From positions 6,000,595 through 6,064,594 of the forward strand of contig OX387182.1 of assembly GCA_947561395.2 (NCBI GenBank): 64,000 nt of DNA. The letters are read 5' to 3'. The notes beneath the pieces are model-generated. The model had not been told where the DNA came from and made no database searches. It saw only the letters and a list, made by a program, of their open reading frames with translations. The position numbers were made by a program, and so were the translations under genes. This stretch comes from Buxus sempervirens (lineage: Eukaryota; Streptophyta; Magnoliopsida; Buxales; Buxaceae). Below, in pieces: positions 1-10,452 of the stretch (positions within the stretch are counted from its first letter, which is position 1; every line of letters begins with the position of its first letter).

Positions 1-1283
1 TCTCATCTGCTGCATCCTCACTGTTTTCATCAGCAAACTTCGCACTCTTTAGCCGCTGCTGTACTCGTAATCTCCTTACCTATATAAATTCAAATGCAAT
101 GAAGACCATTAATTATGTCAAATTTTACCTAGACACCAATTTATATTTATAACTGAGTAGTGGCAAATAGACTCCCATTTCTACATAACAAGGAAGTTCT
201 GTAACTTCTTTTTTTGAAGATTGATGAAGAGATGATATAAATGAGGCAATTAGAACATAAAAAGTCAACTCAACTGAGCTGAACCTACAAAAGAAAGAAA
301 GTTCTGTAACTGTTTCAGAACTATCTAAAAACTTGACCTCTTCCATGAGGAGAAAAATTTTGTTTCGGCGGCTCCTTATTTTGTCTTGGATTTCTTGCAG
401 TTGCATTTGAACAAAATCCTGAATGGTATCTGGTTCTTCTATAATACAAAATTTTCTGGGGAAGGATTATATAGAAGGATTAAAAATTCAAAAAAATTTC
501 TCACATTTCAATAAAAAAAAACCTTACATCCTCCTGATAAAATAAAGACATCAAAAGGATCTGCGTCTGCTCACTGGCAACTTAGTTTTAAGACAAGAAT
601 CCATTTTTTTCTTGGTGGGCTATAATGCATTTACCAAACAAGAGTGTAGTATCAAGGGGTCCGGTTCAAAGAGCGTACCCACCAAGAACACCAAGAACCA
701 TATCTATTATGTTCATCAATTCATGATTCTCTTGGTTTTGAAATGCTTCACGGTATAAAAGGAAGACAACCCCAAGTTTTTAGATCCAAAAAAAAAAAGG
801 GCATGTCAGACGCTAGGAAGATGGAAAGGAAATAACAGGGAATAGCAAAGAAAGATGTATTTTTATACTGATTTCATTGGATGGGTGGAAATTAAGGCCA
901 AGCTTATTGCTGCTAGATTAGTTTAAAGGGCCAAACTAGTAAATAACTTCTCTACTGGTGACTAGGTGATGCTGCCCTGCCATTGATAAGTAGAAATAAA
1001 AATGCATTTTATATGCAGAAACTACTTAATGAGCAAGATTATTCCAATGGAATTTATGCTTGAAGGTCGGAGATTAAATGCATTAACAAATGGGGAAGGA
1101 ACCTAGATCCAGAACATACCTGTGCAAGTAGTTGTTACTATCTTCTTTGTCAGGGCTGACCTTGGCGATGGAAGAAGGTGAACTAGATGAACCGGGAAAC
1201 AGAGGTTGAAATGATTCAAGTGCCAAAACCAATCGTGGTAAGCAGCATACAGACTTTTTATCAACAGCAACCCCCAAGATCAT
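1..1283 (-). CDS. OR: ORANGE (OR) plastid protein, 5' part, cut by window edge
   Basis: This is the N-terminal half of ORANGE, a plastid protein with a C-terminal DnaJ-type cysteine-rich domain that stabilises phytoene synthase and promotes carotenoid build-up and chromoplast formation (family knowledge). Three minus-strand exons join in frame: 1120-1283, 338-455 and 1-79. The join gives residues RKFCIIEEPDTIQDFVQMQ, then the family signature IRSRRNKIFLLMEE and VRRLRVQQRLKS, which match OR closely. Splice sites are CAG/GTATGT after exon 1, CCCCAG before exon 2, GAG/GTCAAG after it and TATAG before exon 3. The start at 1283 is the first ATG of the exon-1 frame and leaves about 54 residues before the conserved block, rich in Ser and plausible as a transit peptide, but an additional upstream exon cannot be excluded. 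The membrane segments and zinc-binding domain lie left of the window. Intron 1 (456-1119) holds nothing else I recognise. Confidence 0.85.
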
Positions 1284-1334
1284 TCATTTCTGTTCACATC
1301 AAAGAAATAGCAATATAGGAATGATGCTGAAGTT

Positions 1335-1600
1335 GCATGACATTGGAGAACCAGGACTCCAAATATTTGGGGGCAAAATAGAAATTTCAATTAAGCTCAT
1401 AAAATATAGAAATTTCAATGAGTTAGAAGGGGAAAACTAGAAATTTCAAAAGGGACAAAATATAAATTTCAATTAAAACATATAGAAAAAAAATTTTAAT
1501 TAAAAAAAAGTTCAATGGAGGCAATTGCTCCCCCCCAAACATAAAGTGGTTCCGCCACTGTCATGACATACCATGAAATTATAAGATCCACAAAATATAA
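1335..1600. repeat. Insertion specific to duplication copy 1, unidentified
   Basis: The matching stretch in the second copy (about 23685-23730) lacks most of this sequence, so it looks like an insertion after the duplication. It contains repeated 'agaaatttcaatt' stretches and ends close to a 'gttccgccactg' motif of the kind seen at ends of some plant repeats. No coding potential. The family is not identified. Confidence 0.35.
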
Positions 1601-1701
1601 TTAGAGAACCACAATCCAAGTGAAAAATAAATAAATAAATAAAAACAAAAGGTAAATCTATTTCAGTTCTGTAGCATGCCGTGCACTTTAGGAATCTATT
1701 A

Positions 1702-2992
1702 GGGGGCGTTTGGTGGGCATTATAGAATCTAGATTCTAGTAGAATTCGATTCCATAATCCAAAAGGTGTGTTTCGTTGGGATTTTAAGCCTGGATTCTAC
1801 TATCCAATTGTATAATTAAGCCCATAATCACTATCTACTTTTTTGGTGATTATAGGGATTATGGATATTGTTGCTTAAATTTTCAAAATCTGTGATTCTA
1901 GAGACTATGTGTAACATATTATATAAAAAATATTATAATAAATAATAACATTATAAATATTATAATATAATATATTCTGTTATATGATATATTATATATT
2001 ATTGATAATACAATATTAAATTATATTATATGTAATATAAATATCATTATTATAATAATATTATACATTATTATATTATATATAATAAATTACAAATTTC
2101 AATTAATGTACATTATAAATAATAATAATAATTATAATATATTATTTTAATAACAAAAAATTATAATATAACTTATATTACATTATAAATTTTATTATAT
2201 TATTATAATAATAATATTATATATTATATATTATAATAAACATATTATTATATCATAAAATATAATAATTTTATAATATAATAAATTTATATATTATAAT
2301 ATATTGTAATAAATTTAATATTATATTAATGTTAACATAATAATATATATTAATATATTTAACAAATTTAATATTATAATATATTATATTTTATTAAATT
2401 TAGTGTTACAATAAATTTATTAGAATATTATATATAATATACATAAAGTTTGAGTTATAATAAACATAAATTATATTATTATAAAATTATATATTATAAT
2501 AAGTTATAATATAAATATATTATAAATTATAATACTATTATAACTATTATATGTATTATATAATATTTATAACATCATATAATATTATAATATTAATATA
2601 TATTATTATAATATTATGAAAATAATAGTAGTGTTATTTTAGTACATAATATAAATAATATTATTATAGCATTATAATGTCATATATAAATTATATATTA
2701 TAAAAATATACATGCTACGTAATAATATATATGATTTTAAATACAACTTTAATTTTTCTATATATATATTATATTATTTTTATGTAATTTTTAATAAAAA
2801 AACTCCAAATTTAATCTCAATAATCGATGGCAACCAAACAAGATTCCAAATTCTAATTTAAAAATCTAAGTTCACAATCCAACTTATCCAAATAGGATTT
2901 TGGTTTTATAAAATCGAGAAAATATAATCTGGGTTATTGAATCTAGGATTAGAATCCTAATCCAGATTCTATAATGCCCACCAAACGCCACC
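1702..2992. mobile_element. AT-rich MITE, PIF/Harbinger (Tourist)-like
   Basis: The ends form a long imperfect terminal inverted repeat: the left end reads GGGGGCGTTTGGTGGGCATT and the reverse complement of the right end reads GGTGGCGTTTGGTGGGCATT, continuing into ATAGAATCT. The interior, about 1915-2790, is nearly pure A/T with endless TATAAT-like strings and no gene. The G-rich start followed by CGTTTGG is typical of Tourist-like elements. The expected 3-bp TTA target duplication is present on the left (1699-1701) but not clean on the right. The matching place in the second duplicated block has no such insertion. Confidence 0.75.
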
Positions 2993-3210
2993 TAGGAATT
3001 CAAGAGGAACTATAAGTTGTATGAGAATAAGTAAAATCAAGGCAATTTATCAAGGCTTTTGTTCTCCTCCCATTTTACTTTTTGCTTCCTAATATTAATA
3101 ATTGCCCGACACAAAACCAAAGATATTATTATAATCAGAATTGAAACTTTTGTTCAACAGATGGCTCGAGCATGTTTGTGTGTAGAAATAAGCAAATAAA
3201 TGAACCACTG

Positions 3211-6200
3211 TCAAGAACAATGGATACTTACCCTAAGTCTGGGGATCTCCGCTATCTTGGGCCAATCTTCCCCTTTCCCCTCTTCACATCGCTGTTCAAG
3301 AATAGGGCAATTAGTGACAGATAGAATTCCAAGTGAGGAAGGCAACCCCCTCTCTGGAAATCCTGCGAGATTCTTGCAGTCCTTGATGGCCAACTCTTCA
3401 AGAGAGGTGAGGCTGTGCAACCCCTTTGGTAGGGACTGGAGATCTGGGAGATTATTAACTTCAAGATAGATAAGGTTTGGGGGTAGCAGACACTCTGGAA
3501 AGAATACTAGACCTGAAAATCCTCCAATTGTTAGCCTTTTGAGCGAGGTGAGGTTGTGAATCCCCCACTCAGAAATGGACTTCTGTTTTACACAATTTAG
3601 GATGTAAAGGGAATCTAGGTTGCCAGGAAAACCCCCCTTAGGAAAGGGATCGAGATTAGGGCATCCCATAATCCACAAATCTCGAAGAGACGTGGCGTTG
3701 TGCAGGCCATTTGGTAAGGACCTGAGATTAGGACATTCACTAATATCCAAATCTCGAAGAGACGGGGTGTTGTGCAGGCCATCTGCCAAGGACCTGAGAT
3801 TAGGACATTCACTAATATGCAAAGCTCGAAGAGACATGGCGTTGTGCAGGCCATCTGCTAAGGACCTAAGATTCTCGCAGTATTTGATGTAAAGGCTTGT
3901 GAGGGAGGTGGGTAACCCTCCGTCCGAAAATGAAACAAGGCTGGCACATCCGAAGATCCTCAAAGACTTGAGAGATGTGATATTGTACATGCAGTGAGGT
4001 AACGAATTGAGACGAGGACAGTTCCATATTTTGATGGTTTTAACATTTGTGATGGTGGTGTGCAACCCAGAAATCTTTCTATTCTGATCTTGATTTGAGG
4101 ATGAGCCATTCATATTGCCATCCACAACAATACGGTGATCGGTGGACCCTAAGCATCTTCCAGTTGGAAACGATGTGAGCTCACCACATCCTACGATGTC
4201 CAAATGCTCAAGAAATCTGTTGCCGTACATCATCCTCTCGGGGAGGGATACCAAATTCTTGCAATCAATGATATCAAGATGCTTAGGCAGTAGGGGAAGC
4301 TCTGTAGAACTAGAGACACCTCTTTCTATAAAAGACGTGAGAGATCCACAATTATATATTAACAGTGTATCAAGAAACGAGTTGTTGTCGTCGTTATTGC
4401 TGTGCACCATCAGTTCAGGAAAGGTCTCCAGATTCTCACACTCACGGATTTTGAGTTCTCTGAGCGTGGAAGGAACCACCATCTTTTCTCCAAAGGATGG
4501 CAAACCCGGCAAGTTATCGATTGTCAATTCACGAAGAGAAGTGCACGACATCATCTGAATATTTTTCAAACCACGGCAGGAACGGATGCAAACGGTTTCA
4601 ACTTGGGAAGGAAACTTAAGAAACTGAAGACGTGGACATGAACTGATTTCCAGACAAGTAATAGAACTCAGGGGCAGCACATCTTCATCATCTGACAAGT
4701 AAACAAGTTGACTACACTTGGAAATCTTCAAAGATAGAAGGGATGCAAGGCATTGTGTCCCTGATCTGACATTATTCGAGCACAGCAACTTCACAAGCTC
4801 ATCACATCCTTCGATCTCTAACTCTCTGAGTGCATTTAAGCATCCCAATAATGACCTTCCTTCCTCTCCTCTGTGAGGTACTAGTAGATTCTTAAGATTT
4901 GAAATTCTAAAAAGACTCAGGAAGCTAAGTGGTAGTGGTAGAGTGGAGTCTACCACGCTTCTCAAGACCATCGCTTCACATCCCTCTACCTCTAACCTGC
5001 ATAGCGCCGGAAGACATGTTGGCAGTTCAATCAACTCATGACAATTCCTTATTTTTAGTTCTTTCAGCTTTACAAATCGGTGGGAGAACTTCCTTAGTTT
5101 AGGACAGTTAGATATCTCAAGCTCACACAGACTAGGGAATACTTCTTCATGTTCCTCTTCAATCCCAAACCATTCTTCCCAATACTCCATGTCTCTGAAT
5201 ATCAGTGTCTCCAGTGATTGGAACGGTAGCTTAGACGCATGAACACTTCCATAGAACTCAGCACCCACACTTTTCACTCCCTCCAATCCCTGAATTAGGA
5301 GATATCTGAGGAAGGGTAAACATCCAAGCGAAGGGAGTAACTGGCATCTTCTGCAACCAAGGAGTTCTAAGTTCACCAACCGAGAGTAGGATGAGGACCC
5401 TAACCAGCTTGGGAATGTTGTTCCATGGTACCCATCAATAGAGAGCCTTTTGAGGTTCATGTGAGGTTGTAGCTCCTTTAGGACTGCAGTTTCCTTACCC
5501 CCATCTATAGGTTCAAACTTTGCCCTTGTGGATTCCCAACACAACTCCAATTCATGGAGATACTCTTTATTCCATAGAAGGAAACCATCAATTTTGTCTA
5601 CATTCCTTAGTTCAACAATGCAAAGTTTTTTGCGAAGTTGCTTCACATCCTTTAGTCCTTGAATGCTTGACCCACTATTTTCCCCCACAACAAAAAGAGG
5701 CAGTGTTTGAAGGTTCGTCAATTTGTTCATTCCTACTGGCATCTTTTCCAAGTCTTCACATCCATCAATGTGGAGATGTCTGAGTTCAATTAGGTTGCTC
5801 ATCTCACTAGGCAATTCTGTAAGCAATGTGCAGTTGCTTAACAATAGTGTTTGCAAATTCCGGAGTTTACACAGGGAATTGGGTAACCTTTCAATTGAAG
5901 TTCGGGAAAGGTCGAGGTGTCGAAGATGCATCAAATCACCAATTGATTCAGGCAACTCAAAGCAATTCATAACACCACTTAGACACAACACACGTAAGCA
6001 TGGTAGTACCGGAAACAGAAAACATAGGAGCTGTCTAGGTATGGAGGTTCCATAAAGCGATGTATGCATCAAGAGTAATGCACGCAAGCTTTTGGTTTCT
6101 TGAAATACCTTAAATTTTGACATCACATGATATCTTTTTTCAGCTACAAATGCATATCTAATCAAGGACATATCAACCTTTGATGAATTGTTGTCATCCT

Positions 6201-7755
6201 GCTCATCCCTCAAATTGAAACATATTTCTCGGCAGATATATCGAGCTAGATCATGGATGATGTCATGCATTATGAATCCTGATTCGTGGTCACTACTTCG
6301 TTGAAAAAATGACCTTGATAATAGCTCTCTAAAATACTCATCACCTGTGTCTTCCATTCTTCTATTTCCCTTCGACTGCAGAAAATTTTCAGCCATCCAT
6401 AGTAGGATGAGCTTTTCCTTGTTAAAGACGTAGTCTTGAGGGAACATGGCGCAGTAGGAAAAGCAACGCTTCAACTGAGCTGGGAGATAATGATAGCTCA
6501 ACGCAAGAGATGGAAGAATGCCACTTGTATTTTCTGTTTGATCCCATATTTCACTACTCAAAAGACCTTCCCATTCTGCAGCGTCTCGTTTACAACGCAA
6601 GAGGCCTCCGAGTGTCTTTGCTACCAGAGGCAACCCGCTACACTTTTTTACAATCTTTTCGCCAATTGACTTCAACTCCGGGTATTTATCAGGACTTGAG
6701 TTTTGAAATGCATGGTGGAAGAATAATGCTTGGCAATCCTCTTCAGAGAGCTCTTTTAAGTGGAGTGTGGGAACGGTTCTCATTATGAAAGAAACATTTT
6801 CGCTCCTCGTTGTCACAATAATTTTACTACCGTTGGGTCCACCTCTAAAAGGAGCTCGTAATCGATCCCAGTCATTGTAGTCTTCACTCCAAAAATCATC
6901 CAGAACAAGTAAGAATTTCTTTTCACCTAATACCTCCTTCAATCTCTCTTGAAGTTGCTGCAGTCCATGGATTGTAAATGAATCTTTGGTAGCGGACTCC
7001 AGAATTTCTTTGGTTACTCTAACCACGTCAAATTTAGCATCGGATACGCAAGCCCATGCTTTCAGAGTAAAATGTTTTTTGACGTCCTCATGATTGTAGA
7101 GATGCTGAGCAAGCGTGGTCTTACCAACCCCTCCCATTCCCACTATGGGAATCACAGAGACATTGTTGCTTCCAGTAGCATCACCATTTGATAACAACAG
7201 TTGAAGTAACTGTTCCACATCTTTTTCCCTACCATAGACACAAGACTCAAGTGGCAAGGGAGTCGTCGGTGGTCTTTGGATGAGACCAGTGGAACTTTGT
7301 GCAAGTGCAACACCCTGGTTCAAACCAAGACGTTGTCCTTGCAACCAGACCTTTTCTAGTCTCTCGATTAGTGTCTTTATCTTATCGCTTTGCTTTGCTT
7401 TTGACCAATAATCACGAAGAGAAGAGACAAGTTCTCTCACCTGATATGTGTTGAGTTGGGTTTCCTCCTCCTGTTTCAGTCGATGGGCATGGGTGGCGAC
7501 CTCGTCCAACAGATCTTCGATGTCCAAGGCAAGATGTGTGAGTTTGTCAAGCCAGAGTCTCACAGCTGGGTTCGTTATTTGCTTTTGTTCTGCATCATGG
7601 AGTACGCCTTGAATCATTAGCATCGTCTCCTCCAACTCCTCTAGATCAGAATCGACCTGCACACGGCGTGCGAATTCTTTGAACTCACGAGGGACCAACC
7701 TATCCAAAGCCACCTGAAGAGATGCACTGAGAAGTAGCTCTCCAAAAGGTGCCAT
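3211..7755 (-). CDS. CNL disease-resistance protein, RPP13-like 1 class (copy 1)
   Basis: This is an intracellular immune receptor that would sense pathogen effectors and trigger cell death (family role). The 1514-residue frame is in a single exon. It has an Rx-type coiled coil (1-170) with an EDVID-like LDIEDLLDE at 78-86, then an NB-ARC domain: P-loop GMGGVGKTT 206-214, kinase-2 LLVLDDFW 282-289, TTR of RNBS-B near 315-317, GLPLV 374-378, RNBS-D CFSYCAMFP, and MHD at 496-498. About 950 residues of leucine-rich repeats follow. The start is the ATG shared with the paralogue (MA-FGELLLSA). Two normally conserved places differ from the paralogue: DDF instead of DDV in kinase-2 and GLPLV instead of GLPLA, so function may be weakened. 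At the 3' end a good donor (AG/GTAAGT, about 3230) lies just before the stop, so the last residues may be replaced by a spliced exon. Confidence 0.93.
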   Translation of the reverse strand: MAPFGELLLSASLQVALDRLVPREFKEFARRVQVDSDLEELEETMLMIQGVLHDAEQKQITNPAVRLWLDKLTHLALDIEDLLDEVATHAHRLKQEEETQLNTYQVRELVSSLRDYWSKAKQSDKIKTLIERLEKVWLQGQRLGLNQGVALAQSSTGLIQRPPTTPLPLESCVYGREKDVEQLLQLLLSNGDATGSNNVSVIPIVGMGGVGKTTLAQHLYNHEDVKKHFTLKAWACVSDAKFDVVRVTKEILESATKDSFTIHGLQQLQERLKEVLGEKKFLLVLDDFWSEDYNDWDRLRAPFRGGPNGSKIIVTTRSENVSFIMRTVPTLHLKELSEEDCQALFFHHAFQNSSPDKYPELKSIGEKIVKKCSGLPLVAKTLGGLLRCKRDAAEWEGLLSSEIWDQTENTSGILPSLALSYHYLPAQLKRCFSYCAMFPQDYVFNKEKLILLWMAENFLQSKGNRRMEDTGDEYFRELLSRSFFQRSSDHESGFIMHDIIHDLARYICREICFNLRDEQDDNNSSKVDMSLIRYAFVAEKRYHVMSKFKVFQETKSLRALLLMHTSLYGTSIPRQLLCFLFPVLPCLRVLCLSGVMNCFELPESIGDLMHLRHLDLSRTSIERLPNSLCKLRNLQTLLLSNCTLLTELPSEMSNLIELRHLHIDGCEDLEKMPVGMNKLTNLQTLPLFVVGENSGSSIQGLKDVKQLRKKLCIVELRNVDKIDGFLLWNKEYLHELELCWESTRAKFEPIDGGKETAVLKELQPHMNLKRLSIDGYHGTTFPSWLGSSSYSRLVNLELLGCRRCQLLPSLGCLPFLRYLLIQGLEGVKSVGAEFYGSVHASKLPFQSLETLIFRDMEYWEEWFGIEEEHEEVFPSLCELEISNCPKLRKFSHRFVKLKELKIRNCHELIELPTCLPALCRLEVEGCEAMVLRSVVDSTLPLPLSFLSLFRISNLKNLLVPHRGEEGRSLLGCLNALRELEIEGCDELVKLLCSNNVRSGTQCLASLLSLKISKCSQLVYLSDDEDVLPLSSITCLEISSCPRLQFLKFPSQVETVCIRSCRGLKNIQMMSCTSLRELTIDNLPGLPSFGEKMVVPSTLRELKIRECENLETFPELMVHSNNDDNNSFLDTLLIYNCGSLTSFIERGVSSSTELPLLPKHLDIIDCKNLVSLPERMMYGNRFLEHLDIVGCGELTSFPTGRCLGSTDHRIVVDGNMNGSSSNQDQNRKISGLHTTITNVKTIKIWNCPRLNSLPHCMYNITSLKSLRIFGCASLVSFSDGGLPTSLTSLYIKYCENLRSLADGLHNAMSLRALHISECPNLRSLADGLHNTPSLRDLDISECPNLRSLPNGLHNATSLRDLWIMGCPNLDPFPKGGFPGNLDSLYILNCVKQKSISEWGIHNLTSLKRLTIGGFSGLVFFPECLLPPNLIYLEVNNLPDLQSLPKGLHSLTSLEELAIKDCKNLAGFPERGLPSSLGILSVTNCPILEQRCEEGKGEDWPKIAEIPRLRVSIHCS
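3660..3895. repeat. 72-bp LRR unit repeated three times inside CNL copy 1
   Basis: Three direct copies with exact 72-bp spacing begin near 3683, 3755 and 3827, each carrying 'gaagagac' and 'gttgtgcaggccat'. Each encodes one 24-residue LRR of the form LRSL-DGLHN-SLR-L-I-CPN. The paralogue has only two such units at 24470-24610, so one whole repeat was gained or lost since the duplication. Confidence 0.9.
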
Positions 7756-8395
7756 TGTTGTCTCGCAAAAGAAAGAAGAGGATCGAAGTACAAGCGACTG
7801 GGAGCTGCAACAAGTGAAAAACTAGAAATTGCAGATTGCAGGTATGAGGTTTGGGTAGAGGAAATCTTTCGGAAGGCAGGAGGATCAAAAGACAAAACAG
7901 TGCACCAACGTACGGCAATTATGCAAGTAGGATCATTGAGGTGGACGCCCTCCACTTTTCTTCTTCGTGTTTCTTTAATCACGTGGACGCCTTCTCATTT
8001 TCTTCCTTTCACACCTCCTCCTGGTCCTACTTACTTTTTTTGGTAACGGTCCTGGTCCTACTTACCACTTTCATTTCTTCGTGTTACTATTTATACAGTT
8101 TTAGTATTAACAGAGAGAAACTCTTTTAATTCCATGGAAGACAAGACAAGAAAACCGAGTGGAAGCTTACGAAGAAAATTCTCGGGATGGATGGGTTTGT
8201 CAATGTCATGTGAAAGCTTGGTTGCGATCAAAACGACTAAAGGAGGGTCCTCCATCGAATGCAACTGACTTTCCTCTTCATGTTTCTTTCATTTATGGTT
8301 GATGATGGTGGTAACTTTCACAATTCCACGTGGGTCCCACGACTCCCACCCACCACTTTATTTTTCTTTTATAAAAGAACGAAAATGAAAAAGGA
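7756..8395. other. 5' flank of CNL copy 1
   Basis: Non-coding upstream DNA of the minus-strand resistance gene. Its first ~110 bases align with the leader of the second copy (28490-28600); beyond about 7870 the match ends. I see no clear promoter box and no gene. Confidence 0.5.
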
Positions 8396-8836
8396 GAATT
8401 ATGGAAAAGGGTCACTTTTAGACTATAATTATAAAAACATGCCACTAAGATCCCAAATTGCAGAAACATACCACTTTCGCCCATAATTGATTTGAAGGGT
8501 TACTTTTAAAAAATAATTAGAAAAATAGTGTCATTTTATTATAGATACCTATGCTCGAGTCCACGTATGATGCGTTTGTATCCCATGTAGAGTACGTTTG
8601 TGTCCCATGTAAGATGAGTTTGTGTCCCGTGTAATAAGCTTAAGTCCTATGTGAGATAAGTTTAGGTCCCAATAAAATGATCCTCAAATTTAATTATTTT
8701 TGGAAAGTGATCCTATAATTTAATTTTGACGGACTTTTTTATAAATACGGATGAAAAGTGGCATGTTTCTGTAATTTAGGATCTTAGTGGCATGTTTTTA
8801 TAATTATGACCCAAAAGTGACCCCTTTCCATAATTC
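8396..8836. mobile_element. MITE with ~90-bp terminal inverted repeats
   Basis: The left arm (8396-8484) and right arm (8744-8836) are inverted copies: both read GAATTATGGAAA(A/G)GGGTCACTTTT, then ATAATTATAAAAACATGCCA and CTAAGATCC. The 440-bp length, long arms and absence of coding sequence fit a non-autonomous DNA transposon. The interior (8574-8670) has about four degenerate 26-bp direct repeats built on 'gtttgtgtcccatgt'. The superfamily is not assigned because the target duplication is unclear. Confidence 0.8.
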
Positions 8837-10452
8837 ATCCAAAAGAAAAAGATGAAAAAGGAAAACGAAAGCCCATGCGCCACTTTATTTTTCTTTTCAT
8901 GTTTGTAATTTACTAGTTAGCCCCCCACGTGCCCCCCACGTGCTACGCACGTGGAGGGCCTTTGAATAAATAAAAAAAAAAGAAAAAAAAAACGTTTTAA
9001 AGATTTATAGAAAAGAGTCAAAATTGGTTAAATTAACTTTCTAATGGTTTCTTTAGGTAAGAAACTTAATAAATCTAATTTTAAGACAAAGTGCATGCTC
9101 AAACAATAAGAAACAATTATGATAAATCAAGATGTAAAATACTAATGAAACAAAATATATGGGAATTGATATATTTAAATATAAGGCATTTAAAAGTAAA
9201 AATCCATTGTAATATGGTCATAATGTGCAAGAGTTCTAATCAGAACTTTTCCTAAGGCATCAACTGCATGAAGGTGCATCTTGTAGATATTTCCTTAGCA
9301 TTTGACCCATACATATCCATGTAGATATCCAATAAAGGCCCAACAAATAGCCTATAAGTCTAAACTATTTCTCTTGAATATGGATCATGCTACACTCACG
9401 AACGAGGATGTAAACTCATCATAAGCTTCACTAAGAGGACCTAGTCGCACGAGACCAACTTTTCTTTGAACAGATATTTTAATTTATCTTGACAATTTGT
9501 TGACAGTAATATTTGTGGCTTCAAATATATTAATCACCAGCCAAGTTAACCAAACACCTAACCCCCTTAGCTCAAATATATTAATCAAAATTTAAGTTAT
9601 TCAAATATATCTATGCCATGGGATAACGTTAGTTTGTACATGCAATAGTTTGTATATGCATAGGATCTCACATAAAGGTTTCACCTATTCAATGGCATAG
9701 ACAAAATTTGGTCAATACATGCTGTTAACATCACAAAATAGAGAGTATAAGAGGGTGTTTGTTAACGTGTTTAAACACCGTTTTTGGTTTTTAAAAGCAG
9801 AAAATCAAAAACTTGTTTGGTGGAGGGAGTTCTGAAATCGTTTTTCAAAAAAACGGTTGAAAAACAAGCTCGTTTTTAGAAACCGAAATTTTGGGTTTTA
9901 AAAACGATGAATTGTGTTTTCATTCAATGGCATTTTTGTAATACTTTATTTTTTTTTCTCTTCGATACTTTTACCTCTCGTCTCTCTTCTTCACGAAAAA
10001 CTCTTCTTCCTCACAAACTGGATTCTCTCAAAACGGCAGATGTTATCAAATTCAGATCTCCCAATTTGTTTGAAATTAAAGAAGAAAGAATTTTTGTTTT
10101 TTTGCCTCAACATTTTTAATATGATGTGAAGAGAAGAATGAAGTCTTGACTTCCGAGAGGGGAATTAAAGCGAAATAGAAAGATCTCAACGGAGCCTGAC
10201 CTGAGGAGCACTCTGGTTAGCACAAGATTTGAATGCTATTTGAGAAACGAGGATTTCCTTTGAAGCTTTGTAGGCAACTGTGGCAATAACGACTTGCAAC
10301 AGAAAAAGGAAGAGACCGTTCGTGGCCATTGCAACAGCAGGACCAGTGATTCAAGAAGAAACTTAGAACACTTTATACAGCAAGTAGTCGCGGAATAAGC
10401 ATGCATGTCTCTTGTTTTGAAAAGATTTATTTGCTCTACTTGACCTTAAAAC
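8837..10452. other. Intergenic, no gene seen
   Basis: AT-rich spacer. It holds three CACTG-like palindromes, in fact perfect CACGTG boxes, at 8926-8931, 8937-8942 and 8948-8953. A GGGTGTTTGTTAACGTGTTT stretch near 9755 resembles one end of a transposon whose other end I could not find. Short open frames at 9907-10129 show no family features. Confidence 0.4.

Larger units (their letters stand above)
735..7870. repeat. Segmental duplication, copy 1
   Basis: This block contains ORANGE exon 1, its upstream DNA, the CNL gene and its 5' flank. It matches 23040-28600 in the same orientation. Recognisable shared landmarks outside the gene are the 'gggtataaaaggaagacaac' stretch (about 755 and 23067), the ORANGE exon, the 3' flank near 3060-3200 (23880-24030) and the 5' leader near 7760-7870 (28495-28595). 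Copy 1 is longer because of the insertions at 1335-1600 and 1702-2992. Confidence 0.85.
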
